From an uncultured Bacteroidales bacterium (GTDB lineage Bacteria > Bacteroidota > Bacteroidia > Bacteroidales > F082): a stretch of DNA of 64,000 nucleotides. Under the pieces are notes generated by a model, which had not been told where the DNA came from, did not search any database, and worked only from the letters and a program-made list of their open reading frames with translations. Shown here in pieces: positions 34,907 to 44,012 of the stretch (position 1 is the stretch's first letter; each line of letters starts with the position of its first letter). The stretch is from the NCBI GenBank assembly GCA_900315175.1, contig OMYA01000007.1:186001-250000 (forward strand), given 5' to 3'. A program made the position numbers and the translations under genes.

Positions 34907-35905
34907 TTATTTGATAATTACACGTTCAGTAAATATATTTTCGCCACAATTGATTCTGACGAAATAAACACCTGGTTCCAATGCGGAAACATTGATTTCC
35001 TTTTCGTTTGATGATAGCACCTTCTGTCCTGTAACATTATATAAATCAATGGTTTGTACAGATGCCATCGATTGTGTCTCCACACGGATATAGTCATGGG
35101 CCGGATTCGGGTAAACCGAAATTGATTCCATTTCATTGTCAGCGATGCCCAAACCTGGTGTGTGCGCTACATCGTGAATCACACCGACGGCGTCGAGGTC
35201 CATACCGCCTGAAGCGAACGGTGTAGGCCATGGGTCGTTGACAGGATGTCCCTGAGAGTCGTAAGTGCAGTATTCCGGGTCAATGTCGCCAATCACATCG
35301 ATGATGCGGACATGAGTGATGCTGTTTTTGTCGAGAAGCGGGTCATCCGGGACCTCATCCAAATCGAATGGGGTGCCGTACATCGCACCGTATTTGCTTG
35401 CCAGATTGTGAATCTGTGCAGGGTCGATACATCCCATGCCGCCGACCTGTGTGTCGGTCTGCACCATGCTGACAGCCGGAAAACGGAAGAAATTCTCGCC
35501 GTCGGAGCTCACCTCCACGAAACCGAGCTCGAGGAACCACATATCGGGTTGCTGCGCATTGGCGAAGCCGTTCTCAAAGACAGCAAAATCAGGTCCTTCG
35601 CCGTTGCATATAGGCGAGTCGAATGTCAATGTCGCCATGCCGCCGTCACCAAGGCATGTCACCGAGTATGTACCTTCAGGGAAACCTATGGCGTTCTCAG
35701 CCGGCCATCCCTGACCCGCCAAGCCCGCACCAGGGTTGGTGATGTTCATCGGCCCCGGCTCTGCCACACAGCCTGTAGCCCATGCCACAAAGGCTGACGA
35801 GTCGGCATGCATGGCTGTGGTGCCGGGCTTGTCCTGTGCAGGAGCAAACTGCGCCCACAACGCCACCGGCATCACAACCATCATTATAACTAAAATCTTT
35901 CTCAT
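34907..35905 (-). CDS. T9SS-sorted surface protein of the cobalamin-riboswitch operon
   Basis: 332 residues: signal peptide (1-18, ending LWAQF), a beta-rich body, and a T9SS type A C-terminal domain (SVYPNPAHDYIRV ... GVYFVRI). The body has DFAVFENGFANAQ, ELGFVEVSSDGENFFRFP and THVRIIDVIGDID, a set I associate with uncharacterised surface proteins in bacterial cobalamin loci. Exported through the Sec and T9SS routes. The ATG overlaps the previous stop by 4 bases. Ligand unproven. Confidence 0.78.
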   Translation of the reverse strand: MRKILVIMMVVMPVALWAQFAPAQDKPGTTAMHADSSAFVAWATGCVAEPGPMNITNPGAGLAGQGWPAENAIGFPEGTYSVTCLGDGGMATLTFDSPICNGEGPDFAVFENGFANAQQPDMWFLELGFVEVSSDGENFFRFPAVSMVQTDTQVGGMGCIDPAQIHNLASKYGAMYGTPFDLDEVPDDPLLDKNSITHVRIIDVIGDIDPEYCTYDSQGHPVNDPWPTPFASGGMDLDAVGVIHDVAHTPGLGIADNEMESISVYPNPAHDYIRVETQSMASVQTIDLYNVTGQKVLSSNEKEINVSALEPGVYFVRINCGENIFTERVIIK

Positions 35906-37062
35906 TTCACAACAAGTTTGGCTGTCTTGACAGCGTTCTCAGTTCTCACAGTAACGAAATAAATGCCAGCCTCAACACCATTCAAGTCAATAACAGATGC
36001 CACTGATGTCAACACAATGCGACCCGCCATGTCGTAAATCTCAACACGCTGCAAATTCTCAACATCGACATACAGTCTGTCCGTTGCAGGGTTAGGATAC
36101 ACTGAAAGTGTTGCTGCTTCTAATTCGTTCACGTTGTCGTAAACTGACACAGGCTGAACTGGTTGTGTCCAAACATATGTCCACTGAGCAATTTCTGTTG
36201 CGCATGAGATATCACCCCATTTGATGAAATCACCATTAATAATAGGTTGTTGATCAAAACCTAACATTGCCATTGAACCGTTGATATTGTACATCCAATA
36301 ATCACCAACGAGAGAATAATGAACATCACCATCATCAAAAATGATGTTGGTAACACCCCAATCACCTGTTTCGTATGAGAAACGATAATCCATATTCTCA
36401 ATAGTGTTCATCATAGTCTCAACTGTGTAATCACCATCAAAGCGGAAGCCCCATGCCAATGCGATGTTAGGCTCGTTCCAGTTCACACAGAACACAACCT
36501 CGTTTTCGCCTTCGCCAATCCAATAAAGGATTTCTGAAGGGTCAATCATAGCTTCGTCAGCCAATGGATAAACGGCTGCCACTTCTTTTGTCCAAATGTA
36601 TGCGTAGGTGGCCGGGTCTACAATAATACCGCATGACTCGTCGCCCCATTTGATGTAATCGCCGTTTTGGACTGTCTGTGCAGTGTAGCCCGATCCAGCC
36701 ATTTCACCGCTGACAATATACATCCACCATTGGCCAACAAGCTGAAGATTCAAAACACCGTCGTTGAAGAAAATGTCTGAAAGCCAGCCATTGCTGCCAG
36801 TATAGCTGAAACGACTGTCGGCTGCAGCGATGTCATCCATCACAGTCTCTACTGTGACTAATGGCTCGTTGAAACGGTAACCCCATGCCAATGCCGTGTC
36901 AGGTTCTGCCCAGTTGACGATGAAAACAACTTCATTTTCGCCATCGCCAATCCAGAACTTGATGTCAGCAGGGTCGATTGTCGCATCTTCCTGTGCGAAA
37001 AGGTTGGTCGAGAGAAGACCGAAGATTCCCAAAAGGAACATTAAAGTAAATTTTTTAACCAT
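35902..37062 (-). CDS. two-repeat T9SS surface protein, first gene behind the cobalamin riboswitch
   Basis: 386 residues. The signal peptide ends at LFAQ (24). Two tandem copies of one ~140-residue domain (about 29-168 and 173-310) start with IDPADIKFWIGDGENEVVF and IDPSEILYWIGEGENEVVF, each with ALAWGYRF/ALAWGFRF and a close WMYxxxGxMA...NGDxIKWGDxSC. A T9SS type A domain follows (SVYPNPATDRLYV). The WMY...G...NGD.I.W arrangement recalls DUF4430, the domain shared with the C-terminal part of animal cobalamin carriers. Cobalamin binding is therefore a reasonable inference, not shown. Confidence 0.8.
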   Translation of the reverse strand: MVKKFTLMFLLGIFGLLSTNLFAQEDATIDPADIKFWIGDGENEVVFIVNWAEPDTALAWGYRFNEPLVTVETVMDDIAAADSRFSYTGSNGWLSDIFFNDGVLNLQLVGQWWMYIVSGEMAGSGYTAQTVQNGDYIKWGDESCGIIVDPATYAYIWTKEVAAVYPLADEAMIDPSEILYWIGEGENEVVFCVNWNEPNIALAWGFRFDGDYTVETMMNTIENMDYRFSYETGDWGVTNIIFDDGDVHYSLVGDYWMYNINGSMAMLGFDQQPIINGDFIKWGDISCATEIAQWTYVWTQPVQPVSVYDNVNELEAATLSVYPNPATDRLYVDVENLQRVEIYDMAGRIVLTSVASVIDLNGVEAGIYFVTVRTENAVKTAKLVVK

Positions 37063-37183
37063 AACTTAGATTTTTAAGGTTTAATAATAATTTTAATTAC
37101 CTCAAAACCTCGTGGAAAAATGTTGGTAGGCCTTAAAAATAAGGATGATCCAGCTTTTATCCCGAAAGCTTTGTTTACGATTT

Positions 37184-37332
37184 GTGGCAGGTCTTCTGAC
37201 TTACTCCCTGATTCTTGTCGCCTTCCCGAAATTATTGATTATCAGTGGCATAATGGCAAGTGTTAAGAGCTTACAGCAGCGGGAACTGTCCGGGATTTTC
37301 ACCCGATTCCCTATTAAGCCTCCTCGGCACCA
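37184..37332 (-). ncRNA. cobalamin riboswitch
   Basis: Read leftward, the region has the ordered class hallmarks: GGTGCC start, AGGGAATCGGGTGAAAATCC, the CCCGCTGCTGTAA junction (B12 box region), GCCACTG, GGGAAGGCGAC and the closing AGTCAGAAGACCTGCC. A -7 box TATTTTTG at 37350-37343 starts it, and the T9SS gene begins about 120 bases downstream. High adenosylcobalamin should switch the operon off. It is clearly a regulator of surface-protein genes, not of a synthesis pathway. Confidence 0.95.
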
Positions 37333-37422
37333 TAAATCGCTGCAAAAATACAAAAAAGTTTGCAATTGCGAACTTTTTTAGTTAGTCAATTAATCAGTCA
37401 GTCAGTTGTTCAGTTAAACTGA

Positions 37423-37773
37423 CTAACTTTCAAGTTCTACTGAAACCGATTCCATTTTGCCACCGAGCGGCGGGTTAATCTTCTTCACCTTCACCCAGGC
37501 ATATGAAACCGCTGGAAATTCCTTCTGGATGGCGTTTAATATGCGTCTTGCAACGTTTTCAAGCAACTTTGAGGAAATCATCATCTCGCGTTTCACAACG
37601 GCATAAACCTCCTGATAATTGACCGTATCGTCAAGATTATCAGACTCTTCAGCCTTCGAAGTGTCGACTTCCATGCTCAAATCCACGCTGAACCACGTCC
37701 CTATCTTGCGCTCCTCGTCGAAGCAGCCATGATAGGCGTAGAACTCCATTTTTTCTATTGATATCAGTGACAT
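37423..37773 (-). CDS. folB: dihydroneopterin aldolase
   Basis: The start ATG at 37773 gives 116 residues, the normal family length. MEFYAYHGCFDEERKIG is the N-terminal signature with the active-site Tyr, and KVKKINPPLGGKMESVSVEL is the closing strand. It cleaves 7,8-dihydroneopterin in folate synthesis. It is in the same direction as gltX upstream but separated by a repeat-filled 170-base gap. Confidence 0.88.
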   Translation of the reverse strand: MSLISIEKMEFYAYHGCFDEERKIGTWFSVDLSMEVDTSKAEESDNLDDTVNYQEVYAVVKREMMISSKLLENVARRILNAIQKEFPAVSYAWVKVKKINPPLGGKMESVSVELES

Positions 37774-37787
37774 AACTAATCTCTCAC

Positions 37788-37941
37788 AGATTACACGGAT
37801 TTTCACAGATTTTTATGCCATTTTTATTTTGATTGCTAAAGCAATCTGATTTCACAGAATAATAATCTGTGTCATCTGTTCGCTTGCGAACTAAATATTT
37901 CGGAAGAACAAATCTGTGTTTATCTGTGTAATCTGTGTGCT
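37788..37941. repeat. CACAGATT-type composite inverted repeat
   Basis: The folB-gltX gap has outer arms of CACAGATTACACGGATT type (from 37790) and their inverted counterpart (about 37909-37941). Two perfect inner hairpins lie at 37831-37846 (GATTGC-TAAA-GCAATC) and 37878-37891 (GTTCGC-TT-GCGAAC). A short relative of the arms occurs at 39495-39525 beyond gltX. It resembles a non-coding dispersed element. Confidence 0.6.
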
Positions 37942-37942
37942 T

Positions 37943-39460
37943 TTATTCTAAGATTTTAATTCCTTTTTCAATGCGTTTCAACGCCTCTTCTTTTCCAATC
38001 AATGCCAGAATCTCATGGATATGCGGCCCTTTGCCGGCACCTACGAGCATCAGACGGAGGCCGTTCATCACCGGTCCCATGCCGAGTTCGTTCTTGGTAA
38101 TCCATTCATTCAAAACCTTGTCGATGTTTTCAGCGCTGAAATCGTCGATATTCTTTATCACTTCCGAAGCCTGGCGCATCAAGTCTGCCGAGTTTTCTTT
38201 CCAGCGTTTCTTCACCGTCACCTCGTCATAAGTTGTAGGCTCCTCAAAGAAGAAGAAGCTCTGGTCCCACATCTCTTTCACGAAGTTGACGCGGTCTTTC
38301 ACCAATGCCGCAACCTTTGTAACGTATTCAATATCAGCGTCGATGTTCTTCTCGGTCTTCAGCCATTCCTTATATTCCTCGCCGACTTGCTCAGATGAGC
38401 GGCGCATCAGATATTCATGGTTGAACCATTTTGCCTTCTCAACGTTAAATCTTGCTCCCGACTTGCTGCAGTGGTCGAACGAGAACGCCTGGATGAGCTC
38501 GTCCATCGAGAAGATCTCCTGCTCTGTCCCAGGGTTCCAGCCAAGCAATGCAAGCATGTTAATGAATGCCTCGGCATAGTATCCCGACTGCTTGTAACCA
38601 GATGAAATCTCGTGTGTCTCAGGATTCTCCCATTGCATAGGAAACACTGGGAATCCCAGACGGTCGCCGTCACGTTTGCTGAGTTTGCCGTTGCCGTCAG
38701 GTTTGAGCAGCAATGGAAGGTGCGCAAACTCAGGAGCCTCCCATCCAAATGCCTGATACAGAAGCACATGCAATGGCATTGAAGGCAGCCATTCCTCACC
38801 ACGGATGACGTGCGAAATCTTCATCAGATGGTCGTCGACGATGTTTGCCAAATGATATGTCGGCATGCCGTCCGACTTGAACAACACCTTGTCGTCCAAA
38901 GTGTTGGTGTTCACCTTGATATCTCCACGGATGATGTCGTGCATCTCAACCACATAGTTTTCCGGCATCATGAAACGCACGGTGTAAGGAGTGCCGTCTG
39001 CAATCAAAGCATCGACATCTTCTTTGGTCATTGTCAATGAGTTACGCAGCTCCTGACGTGTCTCGGCGTTGTAGATGAAGGTCTTTTTCTGAGCCTCAGC
39101 TTCCTTGCGGAGGTTGTCGAGTTCTTCAGCTGTGTCGAATGCATAGTAGGCATGGCCTTTCGCGATGAGCTCATCGCTGTATTGTTTGTAGAGAGGCTTG
39201 CGGTTGCTCTGTTTGTAAGGACCGTAAGGACCGCCCACAATGTCGCTCTCGTCGAACTTGATGCCACACCAGTCGAGCGATTTTATGATATACTCCTCAG
39301 CGCCCGGCACAAAGCGTGTCTGGTCGGTGTCTTCAATGCGGAGCAGCATCTTTCCGCCGTTTTTCTTCGCGAAAAGATAGTTATACAAAGCGGTTCTCAC
39401 ACCGCCGATATGCAACGGTCCGGTCGGACTTGGAGCAAAACGAACTCTTACTTCTTTCAT
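37943..39460 (-). CDS. gltX: glutamyl-tRNA synthetase
   Basis: 505 residues, class I synthetase. FAPSPTGPLHIGGVRTALYN carries the HIGH-type motif and KLSKRDGDRLG the KMSKS-type motif. The C-terminal anticodon-binding helices are complete. It charges tRNA-Glu (possibly tRNA-Gln as well in organisms with amidotransferase). Intact; housekeeping. Confidence 0.95.
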   Translation of the reverse strand: MKEVRVRFAPSPTGPLHIGGVRTALYNYLFAKKNGGKMLLRIEDTDQTRFVPGAEEYIIKSLDWCGIKFDESDIVGGPYGPYKQSNRKPLYKQYSDELIAKGHAYYAFDTAEELDNLRKEAEAQKKTFIYNAETRQELRNSLTMTKEDVDALIADGTPYTVRFMMPENYVVEMHDIIRGDIKVNTNTLDDKVLFKSDGMPTYHLANIVDDHLMKISHVIRGEEWLPSMPLHVLLYQAFGWEAPEFAHLPLLLKPDGNGKLSKRDGDRLGFPVFPMQWENPETHEISSGYKQSGYYAEAFINMLALLGWNPGTEQEIFSMDELIQAFSFDHCSKSGARFNVEKAKWFNHEYLMRRSSEQVGEEYKEWLKTEKNIDADIEYVTKVAALVKDRVNFVKEMWDQSFFFFEEPTTYDEVTVKKRWKENSADLMRQASEVIKNIDDFSAENIDKVLNEWITKNELGMGPVMNGLRLMLVGAGKGPHIHEILALIGKEEALKRIEKGIKILE

Positions 39461-39575
39461 TTCTCAAAAATTTTTGCAAAAATAAAAAAAAGTCTCGCAG
39501 ATTCCACAGATTTTCACAGATTTTCTATCTACCGCAATCAAAGTGAGTATGAACGAAGGAAAATAAAACCTCATC

Positions 39576-39630
39576 CGTACCAATTCGTACCATTTTTTCT
39601 TGACAAAATTTCGTAGAATTACTATTTTTG
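39576..39630 (+). promoter_or_regulatory. promoter with double CGTACCA element (copy 1)
   Basis: Two CGTACCA boxes (39576-39582, 39586-39592), one helical turn apart, precede TTGACA at 39600-39605 and -7 box TATTTTTG at 39623-39630, with a 20-base gap from TTG to the -7 box. The same order recurs at 41286-41341 in front of the T9SS gene. Confidence 0.65.
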
Positions 39631-39646
39631 TCTTTTTAAATTTGGT

Positions 39647-41281
39647 ATGAAAAAACTCAAAACTTTATTGGTTCTCGGCATCATCGTTTTAATGATTATT
39701 TCTTGCTCGAACGGCGTTTCAAACAAGACATCGCAGCTTGAATTATCGCCCGAACTTATTGTAATCGACAGCGTCATGCAACAGCGCCCGGATTCGGCAT
39801 TTATGATGCTAATCGATTCATCCCGTATGGACAAGGCATGCGTTGGCGCTACAGGAACAAATTATTATTATCTCCTCGTTTCCGAAGCCCTCTACAAAAA
39901 CGACGCTCCGCAACTTGTTCGCACCGAACTTCTGGAAGCTCTCTACTATTTCGACAGCATTTTCAAGGCTAATCCGAAAGACGAGACCGCCGCTCTTCTC
40001 TCAGCCCGCTCCCACTACATGAACGGCGTAGGATTCTATGAAAACGACAGCGTCATAGAGGCATGTCAACAATATTACAAGGCATTGGAAATCATTGAAC
40101 CTTTCGATTGTAATCCTAAGTTCATGTCGCTGACACACACGCGATTGGCCAACATTTATTCCGATAAATTTCTTATCGAGCCGGCGATTTTCTTTTACAA
40201 AAACGCCCTCGAATACAAGAAACACGACCCTCGTTCAAACATCGCCAACACCTTGTTTTTTATAGGCTACGAGTTTGAAAAAGGCGAGAAAACCGATAGC
40301 GCGCTTTATTATTACAACCTCTCTTTGGAGAATATTTCCGATACCAACAGCCTTTTGTACCGCAATGTCATAAATCGCAAGGCAATAACCTCGTATATAA
40401 TTGATAATGATGGAGTTAAAGCTACAAAAACGTTAAAAAAACTCATTGCTTCAGGCGACGATTTTGAAAAATACGACAGATTATTGGGTTTGGGATATAT
40501 TTATCTCCTTGAAAACCAATACGATACGGCTCTTATTTATCTCAACGAAGTCTTCAACGACGCGCCTGATATTTTCTTGAGGACGCAAAGCGCCAACCAT
40601 CTTTATGAGATTTACAATCATTTAGGCGACACTGCAAAAGCTGATTTCCATTCACGTTTCATCACTGAAAACACACCGCCGGAGTTCGGAACTAAAGCCG
40701 AAGAATGGCAGTTTACCAACATGTTTCAGGATTATCTGAATCATAAGCAGCAGCAAGCAATAGCTTTGGAGCAACAGAAAAAAAGACGTGACATTACCAT
40801 TATTTTAATTGTTACAATCGCTCTAATAGCCGTAATTGCCATAATTTTGACAATTCGTCACAAAAGAAAGCTGACCGATGTCAGAAAAACCGCAAATGTT
40901 GACGGCTACAACGCTTTTATCAACGAGCCGGTCTGCCAATATATCCTCGAAACGGCGCATGAGCAGCTGTTTAAATCGAAGATGGACTGCACTATTTATA
41001 AAGATTATGCGCTTGACAAGGAGCAGCTGCTGACGTTGCGAACTGCAGCCGACAACCATCTTAATGGCTTCACTGAGCGTATCAGAAACAAATATCCGGA
41101 GCTCACCAATGACGATGTGAACTACTGCATCCTCTATCTGCTCGGCATGAAAGAGCCCGACATCGCGGCGTTTATGCAAAAAGCGTACTCCACCGTAAGC
41201 GACCGCAGCCGCAAACTGAAAAAGATTCTTACTTCCGATTTTGACCTTACCACAACACTGAGAAAATTCGCGATTGAATAA
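39647..41281 (+). CDS. membrane-anchored TPR protein with C-terminal HTH, putative regulator
   Basis: 544 residues: lipoprotein-like signal or signal anchor (MIISCSNG near 20), TPR-like helical repeats (about 90-340), one membrane helix (about 382-402) and a cytoplasmic C-terminal part whose end, YPELTNDDVNYCILYLLGM then AFMQKAYSTVSDRSRKLKKIL, has the layout of a LuxR-like helix-turn-helix. The class of TPR-TM-HTH proteins occurs in Bacteroidota; signals are unknown. The twin CGTACCA element upstream of this gene and of the next suggests autoregulation and control of its neighbour. Confidence 0.75.
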   Translation: MKKLKTLLVLGIIVLMIISCSNGVSNKTSQLELSPELIVIDSVMQQRPDSAFMMLIDSSRMDKACVGATGTNYYYLLVSEALYKNDAPQLVRTELLEALYYFDSIFKANPKDETAALLSARSHYMNGVGFYENDSVIEACQQYYKALEIIEPFDCNPKFMSLTHTRLANIYSDKFLIEPAIFFYKNALEYKKHDPRSNIANTLFFIGYEFEKGEKTDSALYYYNLSLENISDTNSLLYRNVINRKAITSYIIDNDGVKATKTLKKLIASGDDFEKYDRLLGLGYIYLLENQYDTALIYLNEVFNDAPDIFLRTQSANHLYEIYNHLGDTAKADFHSRFITENTPPEFGTKAEEWQFTNMFQDYLNHKQQQAIALEQQKKRRDITIILIVTIALIAVIAIILTIRHKRKLTDVRKTANVDGYNAFINEPVCQYILETAHEQLFKSKMDCTIYKDYALDKEQLLTLRTAADNHLNGFTERIRNKYPELTNDDVNYCILYLLGMKEPDIAAFMQKAYSTVSDRSRKLKKILTSDFDLTTTLRKFAIE

Positions 41282-41285
41282 CTAT

Positions 41286-41341
41286 CGTACCACTCCGTAC
41301 CATGATTTTCTTGACATAGCTACATTTTAAAAATAATTTTG
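41286..41341 (+). promoter_or_regulatory. promoter with double CGTACCA element (copy 2)
   Basis: CGTACCA at 41286-41292 and 41296-41302, TTGACA at 41311-41316, -7 box TAATTTTG at 41334-41341. Spacing matches copy 1 within one base, while the intervening bases differ, so the shared parts are probably functional. Confidence 0.65.
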
Positions 41342-41381
41342 TCGTCGTAAACAAAATTGTTAAACTTAAAATCTTATGACT

Positions 41382-42734
41382 ATGAAAAAGATCTTATTTA
41401 CAATGATTGCAATGCTGATGACTTTGGCACTCAACGCACAGATTTCAGTCTGGGACGGCACTTACGAAAACTGGGACACCATCCATTCTGGCACCACCGA
41501 CGACCCAATTCTTATTGAAAATGCTGCTCAGTTGGCTCGCATGTCACAATTTATCTATTGCTCACAAGAGCCGAAATACTACAAGCTCACTACCGATATC
41601 GACCTCGACAACAGGATTTGGAATCCGATTGGTTATATTGAATCAGTTAGCTGTCCCGAGTTTAACGGCTATTTTGATGGCGACAACCACACTATATATA
41701 ATCCCTCAAACACTTTGTTTTACAGCACTTATAACGGTTATATCAAAAATCTTACCACAAGAGGCTCTGTGGTTTATCGTGAAGCAGAATACTATAATTT
41801 CGGTTTAATCACTTACTGGGCTCCGTTAGTCGAAAATTGCCATAATTACTGTGACATCATAATAAATGCGCATTCATATATGACAGCAGGAAGCATCGCC
41901 GGTGAATGTAACACTATTATAAATTGCAGCAATCACGGAAACATAACAATAAATGCCGATAATTTGAGCTGGTGTTTTGTCGGTGGCATCGCTGGTGGAG
42001 CTGATGTTATTGAAGAATGTTATAACACAGGTGATTTAAATATTGAAATCTCAAATTGTAACAAATGTAAAATCGGTGGAATCAGCGGATTGATTATCAC
42101 CGAGATATCTCATAGCTATAACACCGGAAATATCATGGTTAACTGCGAAAATTCTTACGCCGGAGGCATTGTTGGCGACATGAATGAATACATCAATCCG
42201 TTAAACGATATTTTCATCAATTCTTGTTATAATGCCGGCAATATCGAAGCTGCGAATGTTGGCGGAATTATCGCTAAAACCGATCATGAAAACATCACAA
42301 TAAATGTCGATAACTGCTACTATATCAACACTATAGCAAGCATTAACGATTACGGCTCCCCAAAATCTGAATCCGAAATGAAAACTCAGGATTTTGTGAA
42401 TCTTCTGAATGATGGCGGCAATTTTTACGCCATGGACGACCTTTATGTTAACCGTGGCTTCCCTATTTTTGCAATATATTATTCCGTTGATGAAACTGTT
42501 TTTGAAAATAAAATATCAGTTTATCCCAACCCAGCAAACAGCGTTGTAACAATCTCTGGAGACAATCTCTTAAAAATTGAGATTTTCAATATCATTGGGC
42601 AAACTGTCTTTTCAACGATTTGCAATGCCGATGAAAACACAATCAACATTGCAAATCTCAATTCTGGCATCTATCTGATAAAGGTTGGAACAACAAATGG
42701 GAAAGAGTTTGCAACAAGAATTGTGAAAGAATAA
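41382..42734 (+). CDS. T9SS-sorted GLUG-like surface protein
   Basis: From ATG 41382 (41376 also possible) 450 residues. Signal peptide ends LNAQ. The body has beta-helix type repeats of the GLUG kind (GGIAGGADVIEECYNTGD, GGISGLIITEISHSYNTGN, GGIVGDMN, GGIIAKT), and a T9SS type A domain closes it (SVYPNPANSVVTIS ... GIYLIKV). It is probably a cell-surface adhesin or polysaccharide-contacting protein. Its promoter carries the same CGTACCA pair as the regulator gene in front. Confidence 0.8.
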   Translation: MKKILFTMIAMLMTLALNAQISVWDGTYENWDTIHSGTTDDPILIENAAQLARMSQFIYCSQEPKYYKLTTDIDLDNRIWNPIGYIESVSCPEFNGYFDGDNHTIYNPSNTLFYSTYNGYIKNLTTRGSVVYREAEYYNFGLITYWAPLVENCHNYCDIIINAHSYMTAGSIAGECNTIINCSNHGNITINADNLSWCFVGGIAGGADVIEECYNTGDLNIEISNCNKCKIGGISGLIITEISHSYNTGNIMVNCENSYAGGIVGDMNEYINPLNDIFINSCYNAGNIEAANVGGIIAKTDHENITINVDNCYYINTIASINDYGSPKSESEMKTQDFVNLLNDGGNFYAMDDLYVNRGFPIFAIYYSVDETVFENKISVYPNPANSVVTISGDNLLKIEIFNIIGQTVFSTICNADENTINIANLNSGIYLIKVGTTNGKEFATRIVKE

Positions 42735-42737
42735 TTC

Positions 42738-44012
42738 TTACATTCTTTTTCCTTGATATCCCAAGCCTTCGATTGTTTTGACAACCTCTTCATCACTGAC
42801 GTCGCCTTCAACGACAGCCATTCCTGAAGCAAGGTCAACCTCCACATTTTCAACACCTTCGAGGGCTTTGAGACCCTTCTCAACATTGGCACGGCAATGG
42901 TTGCACATCATGCCATCAACTTTAAACTGTTTCTTATTCATAACTGTATGATTTTCATGAGAATGAGACTCGCATTCGCAGTGGTCGTCATGGTCATCAC
43001 AACCGCAGTCGCAATGGTGATGACGCCTCATAATCAGCGCAAAGATAAGCAAAATTCCCAAAACCACGCTGCAAATCACATTGAAAACAGCTGGCGCCTC
43101 ATGGCAGCTTTCCTTGGTGGCTACAATGCTTGAAGTAAACCATTCAGTAGGCAAAACAAGGTCGATAATAAGACCGAAGGTTATTGCTCCCAAGATTATT
43201 GAAAACAGATAAACCCACATCGTCTTCTTTTCCAAAACCTTCCGAATCACCATAATCGACGCCATATTGCAGGCTGGTCCTGCCATCAGGAGAACCAACG
43301 CGGCACCAGGTGAAATGCCTTTCAGCATCAGAGCAGCCGCAATCGGGATGGAGCCCGTCGCACAAACGTACATCGGAACTGAGACCACAAGCACCATCAA
43401 CATGGTGAGCAACGGTTTGTCGTTGAAATAAAGGAAGAAATCGTCAGGCACGAAAACCGTAATCAAACCGGCTACCACCAGACCTATCATCAGCCACTTG
43501 CCAATATCCTGCATCATCTCGAAATAACCGTATTTCAAAGCCTCTTTAATCTTGTTCCAGAAGCCTTTTGGCCTTTCATCAGAAGCTTTTCTGATAACTT
43601 CCGAATTATCCGATTTCTCGTTTCGCGTTGCAATGTTCACCAGCTGCCCGCCAAACAGAGCCGTCACCAAAGCCGCAATAGGCCTGATGATAGCGAAAGG
43701 TATACCAAGCAACGACGCTGTGGCTAAAATAGAATCCACACCGGTTTGTGGCGTAGCTATCAAAAACGAAGTCGTCGCACCTTTCGACGCCCCTTCCTTG
43801 CGCAACGACATAGCCGTCGGAATGACACCGCACGAACACAACGGCAAAGGCACTCCTATCATCGCCGCCCAAAAAACTGAACGGAAATCGTTTTTCGAAA
43901 GGTAACGGTGATATACCCGCGAAGGCACAAAAGCATGCAGCAATCCCGCAAAGCCGAATCCTAAAAGCAGATACGGCGACATCTCATTAATAAGATTCCA
44001 AATTTCTCGCAT
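42738..44012 (-). CDS. DUF318 metal permease with His-rich loop and HMA tail
   Basis: 424 residues: eight or so membrane helices of the SO_0444 type with the motif VPLPLCSCGVIPTAMSL. A cytoplasmic or periplasmic stretch extremely rich in His, Cys and Asp (RRHHHCDCGCDDHDDHCE, about 320-345) follows. The C-terminal heavy-metal-associated domain has MMCNHC (its CxxC) at about 361-366. The family exports Cu, Zn or other soft metals. Promoter TAATTTTG is at 44039-44032. It is a distant paralogue of the 12438 permease. Confidence 0.87.
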   Translation of the reverse strand: MREIWNLINEMSPYLLLGFGFAGLLHAFVPSRVYHRYLSKNDFRSVFWAAMIGVPLPLCSCGVIPTAMSLRKEGASKGATTSFLIATPQTGVDSILATASLLGIPFAIIRPIAALVTALFGGQLVNIATRNEKSDNSEVIRKASDERPKGFWNKIKEALKYGYFEMMQDIGKWLMIGLVVAGLITVFVPDDFFLYFNDKPLLTMLMVLVVSVPMYVCATGSIPIAAALMLKGISPGAALVLLMAGPACNMASIMVIRKVLEKKTMWVYLFSIILGAITFGLIIDLVLPTEWFTSSIVATKESCHEAPAVFNVICSVVLGILLIFALIMRRHHHCDCGCDDHDDHCECESHSHENHTVMNKKQFKVDGMMCNHCRANVEKGLKALEGVENVEVDLASGMAVVEGDVSDEEVVKTIEGLGYQGKRM

